Assembly: GCF_020921035.1 (NCBI RefSeq)
Contig: NC_063155.1
Span: 14,775,311 to 14,839,310, forward strand
Reading direction: 5' to 3'
Source: Rhodamnia argentea
Lineage: Eukaryota > Streptophyta > Magnoliopsida > Myrtales > Myrtaceae
Length of the DNA stretch: 64,000 nt
The notes below the pieces were generated by a model that saw only the letters and a program-made list of their open reading frames with translations, made no database searches and was not told where the DNA came from. A program made the position numbers and the translations under genes. Position 1 is the stretch's first letter; each line of letters begins with the position of its first letter. Positions 36,301 through 48,828 of the stretch are shown here, piece by piece.

Positions 36301-38577
36301 CAAACTGTGATTCTATTTCCATAAATTACCTTAGGGCACATTACAATGTTGTCATGAAGGCTGTTGAGGTGGGTGGTGATGTTCTAGAACTTACAAGAAA
36401 AAGTATATTCGACTCTGGAGATGAAAGAGGAACAATAATTGACAGTGGCACAACATTGGCCTATCTTCCAGGGGATGTTTATAACCCACTCATGGAAAAG
36501 GTATATATTTATTCTCCTATATTTTCTGCCCCTTACTTTTTCTCGTGTTGTGCTAACTCCATGTGATAACCTCATCAGATTATGGCTCAGCAGCCTGGAC
36601 TGGAAGTACATACTGTTGAGGAACAATTTAGTTGTTTCCAGTTTGTTGGAAGGTAAGGGCTAGGACAAGGTCTGTATCGGCAGGAATGTGTTTAAAAATC
36701 TCTCCTGAATGCCATAAATCAGATGCCTATTGATGTGTACCAATGATTATCGGTGTCTTACTAATAAGGATTATTAATAGGTTTGTTGTCTTGTGTATTG
36801 TTTGAGATGTTATTTCAATATGTTTAGATGCATTTATTTGGAAACGATGGGCCAGACTGTTTTGAGTTGTGTAGGCAAGAGAAGTATCTAAGTTCACTGA
36901 AGCTACAAGGAATTATGCTGAATCATCTTTCTTTTCCCTTTCCCTGTTTTCTTCAGTGTTGATGATGGATTTCCGGTGGTAAAGTTTCACTTCGACGGTT
37001 CACTTGCTCTGGCGGTTTATCCTCACGATTACTTATTTCAATATCATGTAAGTAAAATGTGCTCATTATTTTTCTGTAACCGCCTTCCTAGTCATGCTTG
37101 GATTCAAATCCTTTATGAAGATTTTATCTAGAGAAGTTTACTTCTCATTTTATATTTACACTGATGATGAAATTTAAGCTTATGGTTCTTTTCAAATAAA
37201 TTTAGTTTTTTTTTTATGTCCATATGAAAAGATGAAAAAACTGCTGGGTTTATTCCTCTATGTGTCATTGTTGTTTGTACTCACTTTTGCAGAGCTCAAG
37301 TGTGTGGAATACTGTATATGAAAGACTTGTATGTTCTCCATTGACGTCAATGCAGAGTGTTTAAAATCATCTTCAATCCTCCTCTTTTCATATTCGTTGT
37401 TTTCACTCACGGGGAATCATATTTTCATTCTTCAGTTGACTAAATGTAGAATACAAACTGAAAATTCACTTTTACCTGTTGGATGTGCATTCAGATAGTG
37501 ATATCCTGATAAACCAATTTTCTTTCTTCAGTTGCCTTGAAGTGTAACTGGGATCTCACTTGTTACTTGTTGGACATGAATCCAGATACTGCTATCCCAA
37601 TAAACTAACTTGAACATTTGACAGGATAATGTCTGGTGTGTTGGTTTTATGAGTGGCGACATGCAAACTAAGGATGGAAAAGATATCACCCTATTTGGAG
37701 GTATATTCCTTTCTCTTGTAAACACATTTTTTGTACCAATGTCATTAAGCATCATGGCATCCTCAGGTCATATCACATAGGAAGTAAAGTGTGTATTCAA
37801 GTCATTTTTAGCCAGTAATCTCTCAATCAAACCTTCTAGAAGGTGAAAGTGCGAGAATGGAGCTAATCCTTAACAATGTAGTGGAATGTCCATCAGCAGT
37901 GTTTGTAGATAATCAGAGGCAGATAAAGGGTCAAGATTCCGTATGAATGAGCTTCATTTTCATGGATTTGACTATGTTAAAGGAAGGAAGAATGTTACGA
38001 TAATACCCACATGATGCCTTGATTTAGCGAACTAATTGATATGATGGGAATCGCTAGTTAAATTTGATAACTGCAGCTACATTCCTCGCATGCAGATTTG
38101 GTGCTCTCCAATAAGCTGGTAGTGTATGATCTTGAGAACCAAACGATTGGTTGGGTTGACTACAATTGTAAGTGTGATTACACCTTTATTTCGTCTTCTG
38201 CCCAGCTTGCTGTTTATTAAGGATCTTTTTAGTTGTAGATTATGGATACTGTTGTTGGTAATACTTATCCTGCAGAGTGTGTTTCTAGTGGGTAAGAGAC
38301 ATCAATTCTGTCCTCTCTCTTGGAATTATCGAAGTGTGAAATGTGCTTCATAGCGTACGCGAGACATTTGAACCTTTTTGTTATTTCGGCTCATGCTTTT
38401 GGTGTTTCCAATTATCTGATTTCAGGTTCCTCACACATCACAGTGAAAGATGAAAAGTCTGGAGCAACTTATGCTGTTGGTGCTCATGACTTAGGTTCTT
38501 GTTCCAAACTTGTCAGCGTAAGATTATCAGCAGCCTTGCTGTTGCTAGTCTCGGTGCTGTACACTTTCATGTTGTAG
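33377..38577 (+). CDS. GPI-anchored-type aspartic protease (A36/A39-like, pepsin family A1)
   Basis: A secretory pepsin-like endopeptidase. Ten plus-strand exons join in frame to 488 residues: 33377-33609, 34113-34242, 34377-34624, 35150-35374, 36335-36500, 36579-36652, 36957-37047, 37625-37700, 38096-38167 and 38426-38577. The ATG at 33377 is chosen because a signal peptide (LAPAAAVLCLAVLCLASVAA) follows directly. The catalytic aspartates are in DTGSD (about residue 98) and DSGTT (about residue 315). The flap-region YGDGS, paired cysteines and the CSSHI..KDEKSG stretch match plant aspartic proteinase-like protein 2. The C-terminus is hydrophobic (LSAALLLLVSVLYTFML) after a Ser-rich site, as expected for GPI attachment. 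The Arabidopsis relatives A36 and A39 act in pollen and pollen tubes; this is recalled knowledge. All introns are GT-AG. Confidence 0.94.
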
Positions 38578-39436
38578 CATGATTAAAAACCTGTTCAGCA
38601 TGGGCCAAGAGGTTTAAAAATAAAAAAAAAGCAAGAAGCCTTGTGCAGCATTCATTCCTTTCGTTTTCTTCTTTTTTAATTGATGTTAGCGTGATTGGTT
38701 CGATTTATCTAGGAACATAAAGAAGTAATTTGCTACTTAAATGCAACTAATTCAGCAGCATAATTACACCGAAGGCTCTCCTTGATGCCTGCTAAAGACG
38801 TTCTAGATGAAGAAGTTTTGTCTTCTTGAATTGGTGGATGCTCATATTTGGTTGTTTTCGGTTAGCATCTGCCGTGTAATACAGCAAAACCGATATTCTG
38901 TGAAGAGTTTTTCTTCTGACCTGTCTTTGTTCATCTGAGAATTTGCAGTCTAGTTGCTCACCAAGTATGGGCATTTGAGCAGACTCACAAGTGGTTGAAA
39001 AAGAATGTTGGAAATATAAAGGGTCGTATCGGGTTATTCTGTAAAAGATGAGTCTTGCTGCAACCTAGTATCAGATTATTCCTTAAAGGACAATCTCATA
39101 TTATGCATTCACAGTGCAACAGGTTACAGAAATCCAGGACCTATGTAACAATCACAGTTTTCTTCTTACCAAGTTCAGGTCAAAACGGTAGTGAAGTTTG
39201 CCTCATTTTCCTACTTATCCGACACTGAACATTAGTAAGAATCCTCCTGGTCGAAGAACCGACCAGTGTTCATGATAGAGGTTAAAGAGCTTCTGGTTCT
39301 ACAATATGTGGACAGTGTTTTGTGCATATTTCCAAAATTCTCTCTTTCTGAAAACAAAGAGAAAATGCCTAGTTGCAAGAATCTCAATGATTATTTTCCA
39401 GGCCAACAATGATTAAATCCAATGTCATATAAACTT
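38578..39436. other. Convergent 3' region between aspartic protease and DUF2358 gene
   Basis: Holds the 3' UTRs of the two converging genes. An A-rich stretch near 38617-38630 follows the protease stop. No further gene is visible. Confidence 0.5.
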
Positions 39437-42304
39437 TCATCTCGACTGGATCATATGTGATGTGCTAAAGGACACCAGCAGGGAAACTATACCATTAAGA
39501 AAACAAAGGGGACAGAATTCTTTTTGCAGAAACAGTATGCCCGTGCAGTAACTTGCAGTTCCATGAGGCATATAACTTCTCATACAATACTTGCAGTAAC
39601 TAGATGCTTTCTTACACACACCGTGTAGCCAGAAGTCTATAAGGTTGTCCTCAGGAACTGTACAACAAAATAGAGGACCGCCAGGAACAGCGCTATTTGG
39701 TATAGGTCTTGCTGGAAGCCGTTGTCCCTCTGGAAGAACTGCATCAAACGGATTACGTTGCTTCTTAATGGGACGGAATGAAAGAAAAAGAGGGTGATCG
39801 AACAACTTTCAATGCAGATATGCCAACAAAATGTTTGGACTGCAGTCTAAGCTGCGGAAATATGCAGAGCCTGGAAATGGGATAGACAAAAAGAGTAGGA
39901 TGATACAAATGCCTGTTGCAACTAGAAATGAGGAAAAGGAGGACTCTTGCATGACGAGGCAAGGAGACAAGCGGCTAAAGCATCTTAAGAATCTGCAGAA
40001 CTGTACTTAAATCGAGTCGCGTTAGTAGAACCTTCTCAGAGTAATTGAGAAGCTTTGCTCTGCTAAGGGACAGGCATCAGACAAAACCATAATAAAATAG
40101 ATGATAAGGTGAAAACTATGGAGTAAATTATATCGAATCCCGATTCATACATGATTTTCCTAGTCTTCCCAATATAGGAATCTTTCCTGTATTTTCCTGT
40201 TCCAATTCACAGCTAGGAATGAACTTTCGACTAATTATGTATGGATGCGTGATGCATACTAAAAAATCCTGACTAATGACTATATGCATCAAAGCCAACA
40301 TATCTTTGAACCACGGAAGCAAAGCCAACAGATTGCCAACTAATTTTTGGAGTGTTTACTAAACAAACTCACTTTGGTTGGATCACCAGAGGGATCAGGA
40401 TAAATATCCATGTTCTCTTTTCTAGTTGACAAGCGGCTGGTGAAATTCTTGACGTACTCCGTCAAATCTTTTCCAGTCTCAACCGTAGCAAAGAGACACC
40501 GTGAAGTCCAGAAAAATGCTTGAGCAATAGGTGATGATGCTGAGAGATCCCAAACTTCTTCGTGCTCAATCACTTGGCCACTGATCTGGTTCAAAGTAAA
40601 TTTGGAGGTGACTTTGATTATCAAGTCCCCTCCCAAACTCGAAATTGCGGATTTTGGCTTCCCTCTGATTGTCCACTTGATAATTAAGACACTGGTTGAC
40701 AGCATTGCCATATCTTGGACAGACTGCAAAAGCACAATGACACAGCAGCTATTACATAGATAGGTACCGCACCTTCCACTACAAATGAGCATGACTTGCA
40801 CTGTCTATCCAGATGAAGTCAGGAGTCGGAACAAGACTCCAACTTTGAAGCAATTTATTACTGATTTTCACCATATTGGGCAAGTCTTTTACTGCACTCT
40901 TAAGCTTACCATCCCAAAAAAGCAAAAATACAAAAACAAACGCGATTGATGCATATGCATACTTCCTCAAACACGAACTTACCACAGAGGGATTGTCCAA
41001 TGCTCTGGTAACCCATAATGGTCGCTTATATTTCTCACGACCAGTGAAACTTCTAACTGGATCCTGGAACAGAAGCTGAGTTCGATTTAATAAGAGCCAA
41101 CAAAGAATGGTTCCAGGTAAGGTGTTTTGTACTCTCGAGGAGAATAAAGAAATTTGGAAGCCAAGACAGAAGCTCTGGATTAATAAGCCATCTAATGATG
41201 AAAATATAAATAAGCAAGCAACTGTGCATTTGATGAATGATTACTTCTAACGTTTATTCGCAGATACTAAATCATCATAGGTGAGTACAATGAGTCAATA
41301 ATACACTTTATACATTCTGTACAGGGTTGTGGCAGAACAAAGTGATACCTTGTATTTGACAGACACAGCATATGTCCCCAGGGCACGATTGCCTTCACGG
41401 AGTTCAAATATATCACGGGCGAGTTGTCTAGCCGTAGATTCCACCAAAGGGCTACTTATGCACTCGAACTCATTGCACAGCTCACCAAAATCTATACCAT
41501 CGACCATTTTATCAGCATCCAATCTTTCCAAACTGCGATCTTGGGACAACTCTGTCCCCCTCGACGAATCATTGGTAACTGCAAAACAACCATGATGCAT
41601 ATTCCCAGAAAATAAAAGGCATCAACACTGGTTGTTCTTGAAAACAAAACGTAGCTCCTCTTATAAGACAGCATAGAGCTGCCTTACTTCTCCACTTATA
41701 TTCCAGTTATATCAGCAAGCATTCACTATTAAGATGAATATTAAAAGAGCACTCCTGCCAACTGCATCCAAATCTATCTCTCTATGAATAAGTGATGACC
41801 GCATTTCTTTACCCTGTTTTTATAGATGCTAAGAAAGAAACGAAAAAAAGTTAGCAAGGATGACTGGAAGATGGCTTGGACATGCGGCGCAGTTGTGTCC
41901 TGTCAACTGGCAGAGGTAGTTGAAGTCAAGCTGAATTGTTGATTAGCAAGTTCATGCTTGATATAAGGACACTACCTTTCTTCAAAATTTAAGCATGCAT
42001 GTTTTGTCAACATCAATAGCCAGGTTACATTGTTGTGCAAAACGGAATCACATCATTCCAAACATAGTTCTAGAAAGCATGCTGAATCGAGCACTCAGAA
42101 AGCATGTCTCATACAGAAAGACGAGGCTGCAGAAATTTAAGTAGCAAAACCTCTGAGTAGAAACTTGTGGGGGTCATGATGGGAACGAGGGGTATAAGTA
42201 GATGACTTGGAGACGAAAACGCAGGGTTCGCGGCAGCTGCTCCGGCGAAGGCGGCCTCCGCTGGCTGTGGCGGTGGACGAAGTGACGAGAGCAGAAGCAG
42301 TCAT
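39437..42304 (-). CDS. DUF2358 (NTF2-like) protein, predicted chloroplast-targeted
   Basis: Six minus-strand exons join in frame: 42304-42151, 41578-41349, 41063-40983, 40904-40800, 40723-40373 and 39763-39437, giving about 415 residues. The N-terminus (MTASALVTSSTATASGGRLR..) is a plausible transit peptide. The core shows the DUF2358 pattern: LARDIFELR, then VKYKDPVRSFTGREKYKRPL, LIIKWTIRGKP and VIEHEEVWDLS. The family has an NTF2-like fold and no established biochemical role. I recall Arabidopsis At1g65230 as a member lying beside an aspartic protease gene, as here. Exon 4 borders are the least certain: the acceptor could be six bases further in, and its donor reads AGT/GCAAGT, a GC-AG intron needed to hold frame. 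The long last exon may end differently if another intron is present. Confidence 0.78.
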
Positions 42305-42819
42305 ATCCTCCCATTCTGGTAATCGTACAAGTATGTGGTGGGATTAAGAGCTTCCTATTGTTTTTGTGATCTTTCTCCTCTCATTCTGGATAAGGTGCCA
42401 TATACTTGTTGGACCACTTATTTCTCTGGGGAGATTTCATGGGCCCACAACTTGCATGGCTGGACATAGAACTAGAACTTTGATATTTTCCTGGAGAAAA
42501 CAAATATGGCAAGGTTTAGCTCTAGCAGAAAACGTAAACCGATGGAAAATCTGTAAGCAATGCCCTGCCTCTGAGATCCTCCAAGTCCAAATGCATAACC
42601 TGCCATAAAGCTAGACGTACCTCGTATCATAGCTTCCAGTACATGAACATATGAATTAAATAGTTATGAAACTGACACAGCATTAATCATCATCATCGGT
42701 TGGTCTGATGCATCTTTTGCGGGAAGGAAAGCTGGAAATTGGGAAACCACACTTCATCAATGTCCGACCGAAAAAAAATCCTTTCTTCATCAATGACAAT
42801 GAGGATCAAAGTTCAAATT

Positions 42820-42838
42820 TCTCTCTCTCTCTCTCTCC
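42820..42838. repeat. (CT)n microsatellite
   Basis: About nine CT units between the DUF2358 and PP2C genes. The wider interval 42305-43202 holds the DUF2358 promoter and PP2C 3' UTR and no other gene I can see. Confidence 0.8.
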
Positions 42839-43202
42839 ATCTCCGCGTTAAACAAATTAATGGAAAAAGTCAGCTTTGCAAGTGCATACTGTTCCTATTT
42901 GCTGAATATGACTGAGATGAACACTACCACATTCATGTCAAGCATTGTAATACATAATTCTCAAAGAATGACAATTGACACGGTGGTTGCAAAAATTGAT
43001 ATGTAGTATACATCAGAGAGCAAAAATCCCCCAGACATTCTAATACAGCCTGGGCCACCTCCCAGGAACAAACTAACAACACTAATGGACACTCCCAAGA
43101 ATCATCTCTGTGACTAAAAAGAACAAAAAAAGATTACAGAGTTTTATTCAGATGAAACTTAAGTCAACAAAAAGCACAGGTGCACACATTCCTTGCGCTT
43201 GA

Positions 43203-45694
43203 TTACATATGGCTCCTCTCTCCAGCATCCTTCCTTTTGCTCTCCCGCACTGGCACAAACACGGGAAGATTTAATAGAGTGTTCACACGTGACACTCCTT
43301 CTAGCGCAGACCAGTCCGTTTCTGATTCTGACTGCATTTCTTCCAGCTTTGCTGCATCTTCATTGCTTTCTTCAGTCGCGATCTCCGAGTCACTTTGGAT
43401 TGGTCTTGAGACCTGCAGATCTTTCTCACTGATCGTATCAGATTGATCATCCACAGAAGCAAGGTGCTCGTGGGACTTTGCACTGGAAGCAGCAGATGAG
43501 TTGCTCATATCAAGGAAGAGGCAGACAGCAGCGCAGTCATCAACTTTGGAAGTAGGGTACTTGTGCCTCCAAGCTCTAACAGCATACTCAACCAGTGCTC
43601 TTGATGCAGAGGAACGTGCAGGGGCCGATGCAACAATTTCTACCACCTCCCTGTTAGACAGCACATCCCAGATCTGTATAAAATAAAAAATACACAAGAA
43701 GAAGGTGAAGCTAAGGATATAAAGAAAATGGGAACAGAATACAGAAGACGATAGCTGTAAATTCAAGATGCGTGACTCACCCCATCAGTAGCCAAGACAA
43801 TAAATTCATCTTTCTCACTTAGGCAGAGACATGACAAATCAGGCACAGAGATTAGACCAAAATTTTTAAGGCAGAAATCTCCAAAAGCCCGAGCCATTGC
43901 GAGGCCAGGAGAGTTATTGTTTGGCAACCAAACCCTGACAACTTCTGGTTCATCCTTAAGTGCAAAAACTCTCCCCCTGCATCTGCGAATCCTCTCTGCT
44001 TCCGCTGTGAGGGGAATACAAGAGACAGATGAGTGATACAACAGCTCTGGTATCTGCTTATAGCAATGTGCTCCAAAATCAGATTCTTAATGCAACTGTT
44101 TATCATCTTGACACTTCTATCTGACAATATACAAAGCGGCAAAATCTTCACCTTATTCAACTTAGGAACTATTTTCAACACAGGGTAAGAAAAAGCAACC
44201 TGGAATGCTGGGTTTTAGATCCACGGTCAACTGAACTGCAATAAGATAGCCATCTTTATCTCGTGTACCGAGGACAGCTCTGGAGTCTCCCACATTACCG
44301 ATGACAACATAATGACCCTATTTAACAATCAAGTGATTCATGATCAAACAGGTGGATCACAAGATCCGCATTATGGCCAACTAATGACATCAAGATTTAG
44401 AAGTCAAACCTGTTTGACTAATGTAACTGCGGTAGTGCCACTGCAGAAGCAATCAATTTTCCTTTGCATTCTGAGTTCTCTATCCATGGCTTTAAAAGCC
44501 TTGAAAAATGATTCTTTCAGCGCTTGGAAGATCTCCACCTGCTTTTCAGTTTCCTCGAGCTCAGCAGAGGCCCTCGGTTCTTCACCAGCAGATATAAAGG
44601 CAGTCGCTCCAGGAGACATGCTTCCCGTGGTGTTGATGCTGATCTCTCTGAGGACGTCTTCACTGTTTAGGTTGACTTTCCAGTTAGCACCCACTTTCAT
44701 TGGAAGAGAATCCCTGACTCTCCTTGCCACCAAATGACCATATGGACCGTGTCCATCAAAGACACCACAGAATATCGTGTCTGTCCTGGACCCGAAGTTC
44801 TAAAATTCCAAAACTTCCAAAAATGAGCAAAGCGCATTTACAGGGCCCTATCATGCATATGCCATCATCAACTTCAACATGTTCTATTCAGAGAAAATTG
44901 CTAATAAAAGACAGAGAGAACATGCACTTTCTGGATTAAACCCCAACGGATTAATCAATCAGTTGAAACACATTTAATTGGCAATGGTCATAGACATATA
45001 GGATTTTACACTTTGTGAGCAATTAGTGTAAAAAGAGTTTCAGAAACTCTGCAATATTTTCCAATAGGAGAAAATTTTCTCAGTTGCTTGGAAAACATGG
45101 TTATTAGATGCTAGTATCGAAGCCTGGCAGATGCATGAGCACACAAGAAGTAAAAGGGAGACTCTAAGCATATAATTTTTATTTATTTATAAAAAAGCCC
45201 CTGAATAAAAATTGAGAGCAAATCGTGAACATGCTTGCTCACTCAAGAAACGCATTAGGCTACTTAAGCAATGCATTCTCTTTTCCTTAAAAAGCACTCA
45301 AGGCATCTCAAGATCATTCAGCACAATCATTCCACAAACGAGAAACTATTAAGATACCAAAGTACTAGTCAGTCGCTTAAGAGGATAATGGGAAGGAGCA
45401 AACCTCCCAGACAATCATGGCATCCTGGTTGGTCCCTTTCTTTCCTTGAAGAGTGAAAAGAGAGGCGACCTCGCTGGAACCGTTCAAGAACATCCTCCCT
45501 GGAACCTTGTGCAATGGTCCATCAGGTCCTTTCTTTGAGGATGTCCTAGTTGTCGCCGGCGAGCCAGGGACGGGGCTCCTGCTTTCTGCCGGCAAGCAAG
45601 AGCCCCCTTTCAGCGCCCTGATGATGTTCAGCAAGCACTCCAGACCAGCCAGACAGCCACACTCGCTGTTTTCCCTAGTCGAATCCGTCACCAA
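43203..45694 (-). CDS. Protein phosphatase 2C, clade E (PP2C74-like)
   Basis: A Mg/Mn-dependent Ser/Thr phosphatase. Five minus-strand exons join in frame: 45694-45404, 44799-44410, 44317-44200, 44004-43781 and 43673-43203 (about 497 residues). PP2C motifs occur in order: GTNQDAMIVWE, CGVFDGHGPYGHLV (metal-binding DGHG), CSGTTAV, VIGNVGDSRAVLG, SPGLAMARAFGDFC, DEFIVLATDG-IWD, then KVDDCAAVCLFL. A clade-E tail follows, with VNTLLNLPVFVPV. The N-terminal GGSCLPAESRSP..VPGRMFLNGSS matches the myristoylated MGSC start of relatives, but the Met position is a GGG codon. The frame runs back to TTG 45694, just after a TAG. The true start is therefore unresolved: it may lie in an upstream exon (for example ATG at 45786) or be lost. 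Recalled relative: Arabidopsis At5g36250. Confidence 0.9.
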
Positions 45695-45777
45695 CTACCG
45701 GGAGGAAGTTCACACGAAGCGGGTATTGAACACTGGGGATTAATCTGCTAGTTTTTCACCAACATCTTCTAAAGTAC

Positions 45778-45786
45778 CTCTTCCAT
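45778..45786 (-). other. Candidate first coding micro-exon of the PP2C gene
   Basis: ATGGAAGAG is followed on the minus strand by a GTACTT donor. An 83-nt interval then ends CCCGGTAG at 45695, right where the PP2C frame opens with TTG GTG ACG. Splicing would join the ATG in frame to the phosphatase. The donor is weak and no cDNA is available, so this is only a proposal. Confidence 0.3.
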
Positions 45787-46498
45787 TGACAGCTTAAAGC
45801 AGCGACTAATCCGCCAATCCACCAGTTCATTCATCATCACAAATTACAGACTTCGAACCAAGTCATCACAATGTATCTGAAATCTCGATCACCGCACTGA
45901 TTCACACAGAATGAACTGGAAGCAGCAAACTGAAGCACATCCATCCTAAGCTCACTGTTGCACAACAGAGTGTCTCTGCATGGCCGCAAAGCTCGTCTCT
46001 TTCAGCCTAATAATTAAAGATTTCACACCCTTTGCTCCTATGTCTGAACCAACTAAAAGGAGAAGGCCGAAAAAGCGCACGCCCAAGACAAACAGCAGAT
46101 AGATCTATGTAGCCCAAGGTGAAATGGCACCCGCCCTCTAAAGCAGAACCCCCGTCTCAAAGCAGAACCCCTTTGAAGAGAATCCCTTCCAATCTCGATG
46201 ATCCGAAGGAATTGAAAGACAATTCCCATATGGGTCTTGCTCCTTCGTCACCAAGAAAGGAAAGAGTCCAGCATACGGAGCTCGACTGGCGTAATTCCCC
46301 GACGTTGGAGCGAAATGCGAAGGGAAGAGAAGCAGAGAGTCGTGAACAAGCGCTTCAGAAAGAGAGAGATAGAGAGATGAGAGAGCTGTCGAAATGGGAA
46401 AAAGGAGTCCAGAGAATGTAAACCAACGACGACAACAACAAAATATCGCACGAGAAAAGCTCTCTTTAGTTGATGAATTCTAGAGAGAGAATCCTTCA

Positions 46499-46514
46499 GA
46501 GAGAGAGAGAGAGA
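46499..46514. repeat. Short GA microsatellite upstream of PP2C
   Basis: About eight GA units within the PP2C promoter or 5' UTR region (45787-46600). That region is otherwise free of recognisable coding sequence, and its 100-codon plus frame at 46119-46421 is unassigned. Confidence 0.7.
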
Positions 46515-47059
46515 ATCGAGTAAGGCTCAGCACAGTTGACGACAGGGTATGGACGCCGTTAATGGTCGTACAACGATAGCGTAAAAAAGGAGATCGAAAG
46601 GCAGAGACATGGGGTATTGGGGATGGGGCTTGGATTTTTTCTTTCTTAATTATAAGATTTATTTTAGGTTTATTTATAATATTTATTTTTTGTGATATAT
46701 CCTTTAGAGTCATATTATTTATTTATACAATGTTTAAAAAAAATTGAATTAGGATGATTTTGAGAATCCATTAAACTCACGAATAAAAATTATATTCATT
46801 AACGTAAAACGCAGTAGAATAAAAAGCTTTCGCATGTAATCGGATATAAGTAATCGGATTGGACATCCGCCCGATTCCAAAGTGTCCCCTCAAAGCCACA
46901 AAAGGAACCTTAAAATTTATGGAGGCATAAATCTAAGTCTTAATTTTGAAATCCAACCGGATGATGTATGTGGAAAGACTAATTTTTTTTTTCATAATGA
47001 ACGGATTTTTTAACACAATGAAAAAGCTCAAAATTGCCCAAACCAATTGCACTTAGAAG

Positions 47060-47215
47060 CTCAAAAAAAAAAATTTGTACTTAGAAGCTCTATTCTTGGG
47101 GTCCTTTCAAAATCAGAATTTGACCCATAATCTCTTCCGTCAATTCATTTCTGGCCTTACAATCTCACACATTAGATAAGAAGCTCTCATTCTGGTCCTT
47201 AATTCGAAGATCATG
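47060..47215. repeat. Dispersed repeat, copy 1 of 2
   Basis: The stretch with TTGTACTTAGAAGCTCT, ATTTGACCCATAATCTCT and TCTCACACATTAGATAAGAA recurs at 53965-54117 with TTGTACTTGGAAGCTCT, ATTGACCCACAATCTCT and TCTCACACATTAAACAAGAC. It is a dispersed repeat of unknown class, possibly part of an LTR. Confidence 0.65.
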
Positions 47216-47224
47216 CTTGGATGA

Positions 47225-47596
47225 GGCCGACCTCACCTAACGCCGGCAAGGCTAGCAAGGTCGGCTCCTGGCCGGTTGTCATTGGCGACCGGCTAGAGGT
47301 GGAAGAAAGAAATAAAAAAGAAAGATAAAGAAAAGAACAAAAGAATACAAAAAAATTTAAAATATTATTAAAAATTATCTACGTAATTCCCAATCAACAT
47401 CCACGTCGGCATTGACCAAATGGATTAAATTAGCACAAATGCAAGAGGTTTAGGACTGAATTGGCACAAAAAAGTTTACAACTAAATTGACCTAAATGTA
47501 AAAGGTTTAGGACCGAATCGAAAAACTTAAATGATTTAGGTCTAATTTGGTAAAAAAGAAAAAAGTTTAGAACTTTTTTGACAATTTTTTTTCCTA
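47225..47596. mobile_element. Foldback repeat family copy C (right part)
   Basis: The GC-rich centre (ACGCCGGCAAGGCTAGCAAGG) is followed by the usual right arm. That arm has CACGTCGGCATTGACC, then repeated AGGTTTAGGAC-type phrases, ending AAGTTTAGAACTTTTTTGAC. The matching left arm is missing and replaced by the dispersed repeat at 47060-47215. Confidence 0.6.
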
Positions 47597-48828
47597 ATTT
47601 TTCGACTACAAAAAACTCCAAATTAGTACACATGTGATAAATATACCCTTAATTAGTTTATGTTAAATTTTACCATCAAATTATTGAGTCGAATGACACG
47701 CGGCAGGTTGCGAGTATATCCTTTTGGGGTTCAACCATTCATTTGTCGTGGGTTTATCGGTTTGGGGTTTTTTGTAGTATTAATCCAATTTAACGTAAAC
47801 TAATAGAAGATAAACTTGTCACGGGTGTACCATTTGAGGTTTTTGGTGGTCAAAAAATTAATATATGGTAAATTTGTCGCATGTGTATCAATTAAGAGTT
47901 CTCTTGCACAAAAGTTTCAATTGCGTACTTTTCATACAAATACAAAATAGTTGAACAGAGAAATACGACCAAAAAAGGCTTGAGGCCCGAAAATAAGATA
48001 TTTTATTTATATGTGGATGTAATGGATTGTGGCCTATGCTATCAACTATACTAATTACAAACTTTAATTAGTTAAAACGTTTATCTTAATAATTGCTTGA
48101 TTACCCTAATATTATGGTCCCCATTTTTCTTCCCCTTTTTTTTCCCTGGGATTTGGACTTATACCACGTGAAGCACAAACCTACATAAACAAATTGAAAA
48201 GAAATCGTTTGCATGTAATCAGACCAACTATATCCAAAGCAATGATTTACTTACTTATTTTATTTCAATTTGACAAAACCCGCGTGAAAATTTCATGTGA
48301 AATTATTGGACCCCCGTGAAAGAGACCGGTTCACGCTAGCAATAGGACAGACATATTGTACAACACACGCGTCGATGAAAACGTGGTTACTATGTGCTAA
48401 ATTTAAAAAAAAAAATTGAATTGTCTAATAATGATTAAGGTTCGACTCAACAAGCGTTCTCCAATCAAATCAACCTACTAGCTGACTTCCAAAATCTACC
48501 CTTTTAAGAAATAATTTTATCCTAAAAAAGGACAGGCCGAGAAGATAATTATATATATAGTCGACCACGACTATTTGCACCTGAATCATGTGAAATTGAA
48601 CGAAATAGTGAAATGAGTTAGGTGGCAATAGAATTGAAAAAAAGGTTGCAAAATTATTATTTTTTCTCATTGTTTGTTATACTTAAATAAAGCTAGGTCA
48701 TTGTCGTGAACCCTGATCCACGCTAATCAAGTATTAATTTATGGAGGGGAGTGCCAATGATAGATTTTATGCGGCTAACATATTTTCCTTTTGGGTTTGT
48801 ACCATTAAAACCCTCAAATTGGAAGGGA
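47597..48828. other. AT-rich intergenic, no gene
   Basis: No credible coding frame, RNA gene or bounded element. Phrases such as GGTTTTTTGTAGT and CATGTGATAAATAT look like diverged repeat fragments. Confidence 0.4.

Noticed and set aside
38276-38294. Possible extra exon between CTGCAG and GTAAGAG in the aspartic protease gene
   Set aside because: Including it would break the frame before the conserved CSS..KDEK segment, while direct joining of 38167 to 38426 keeps it.
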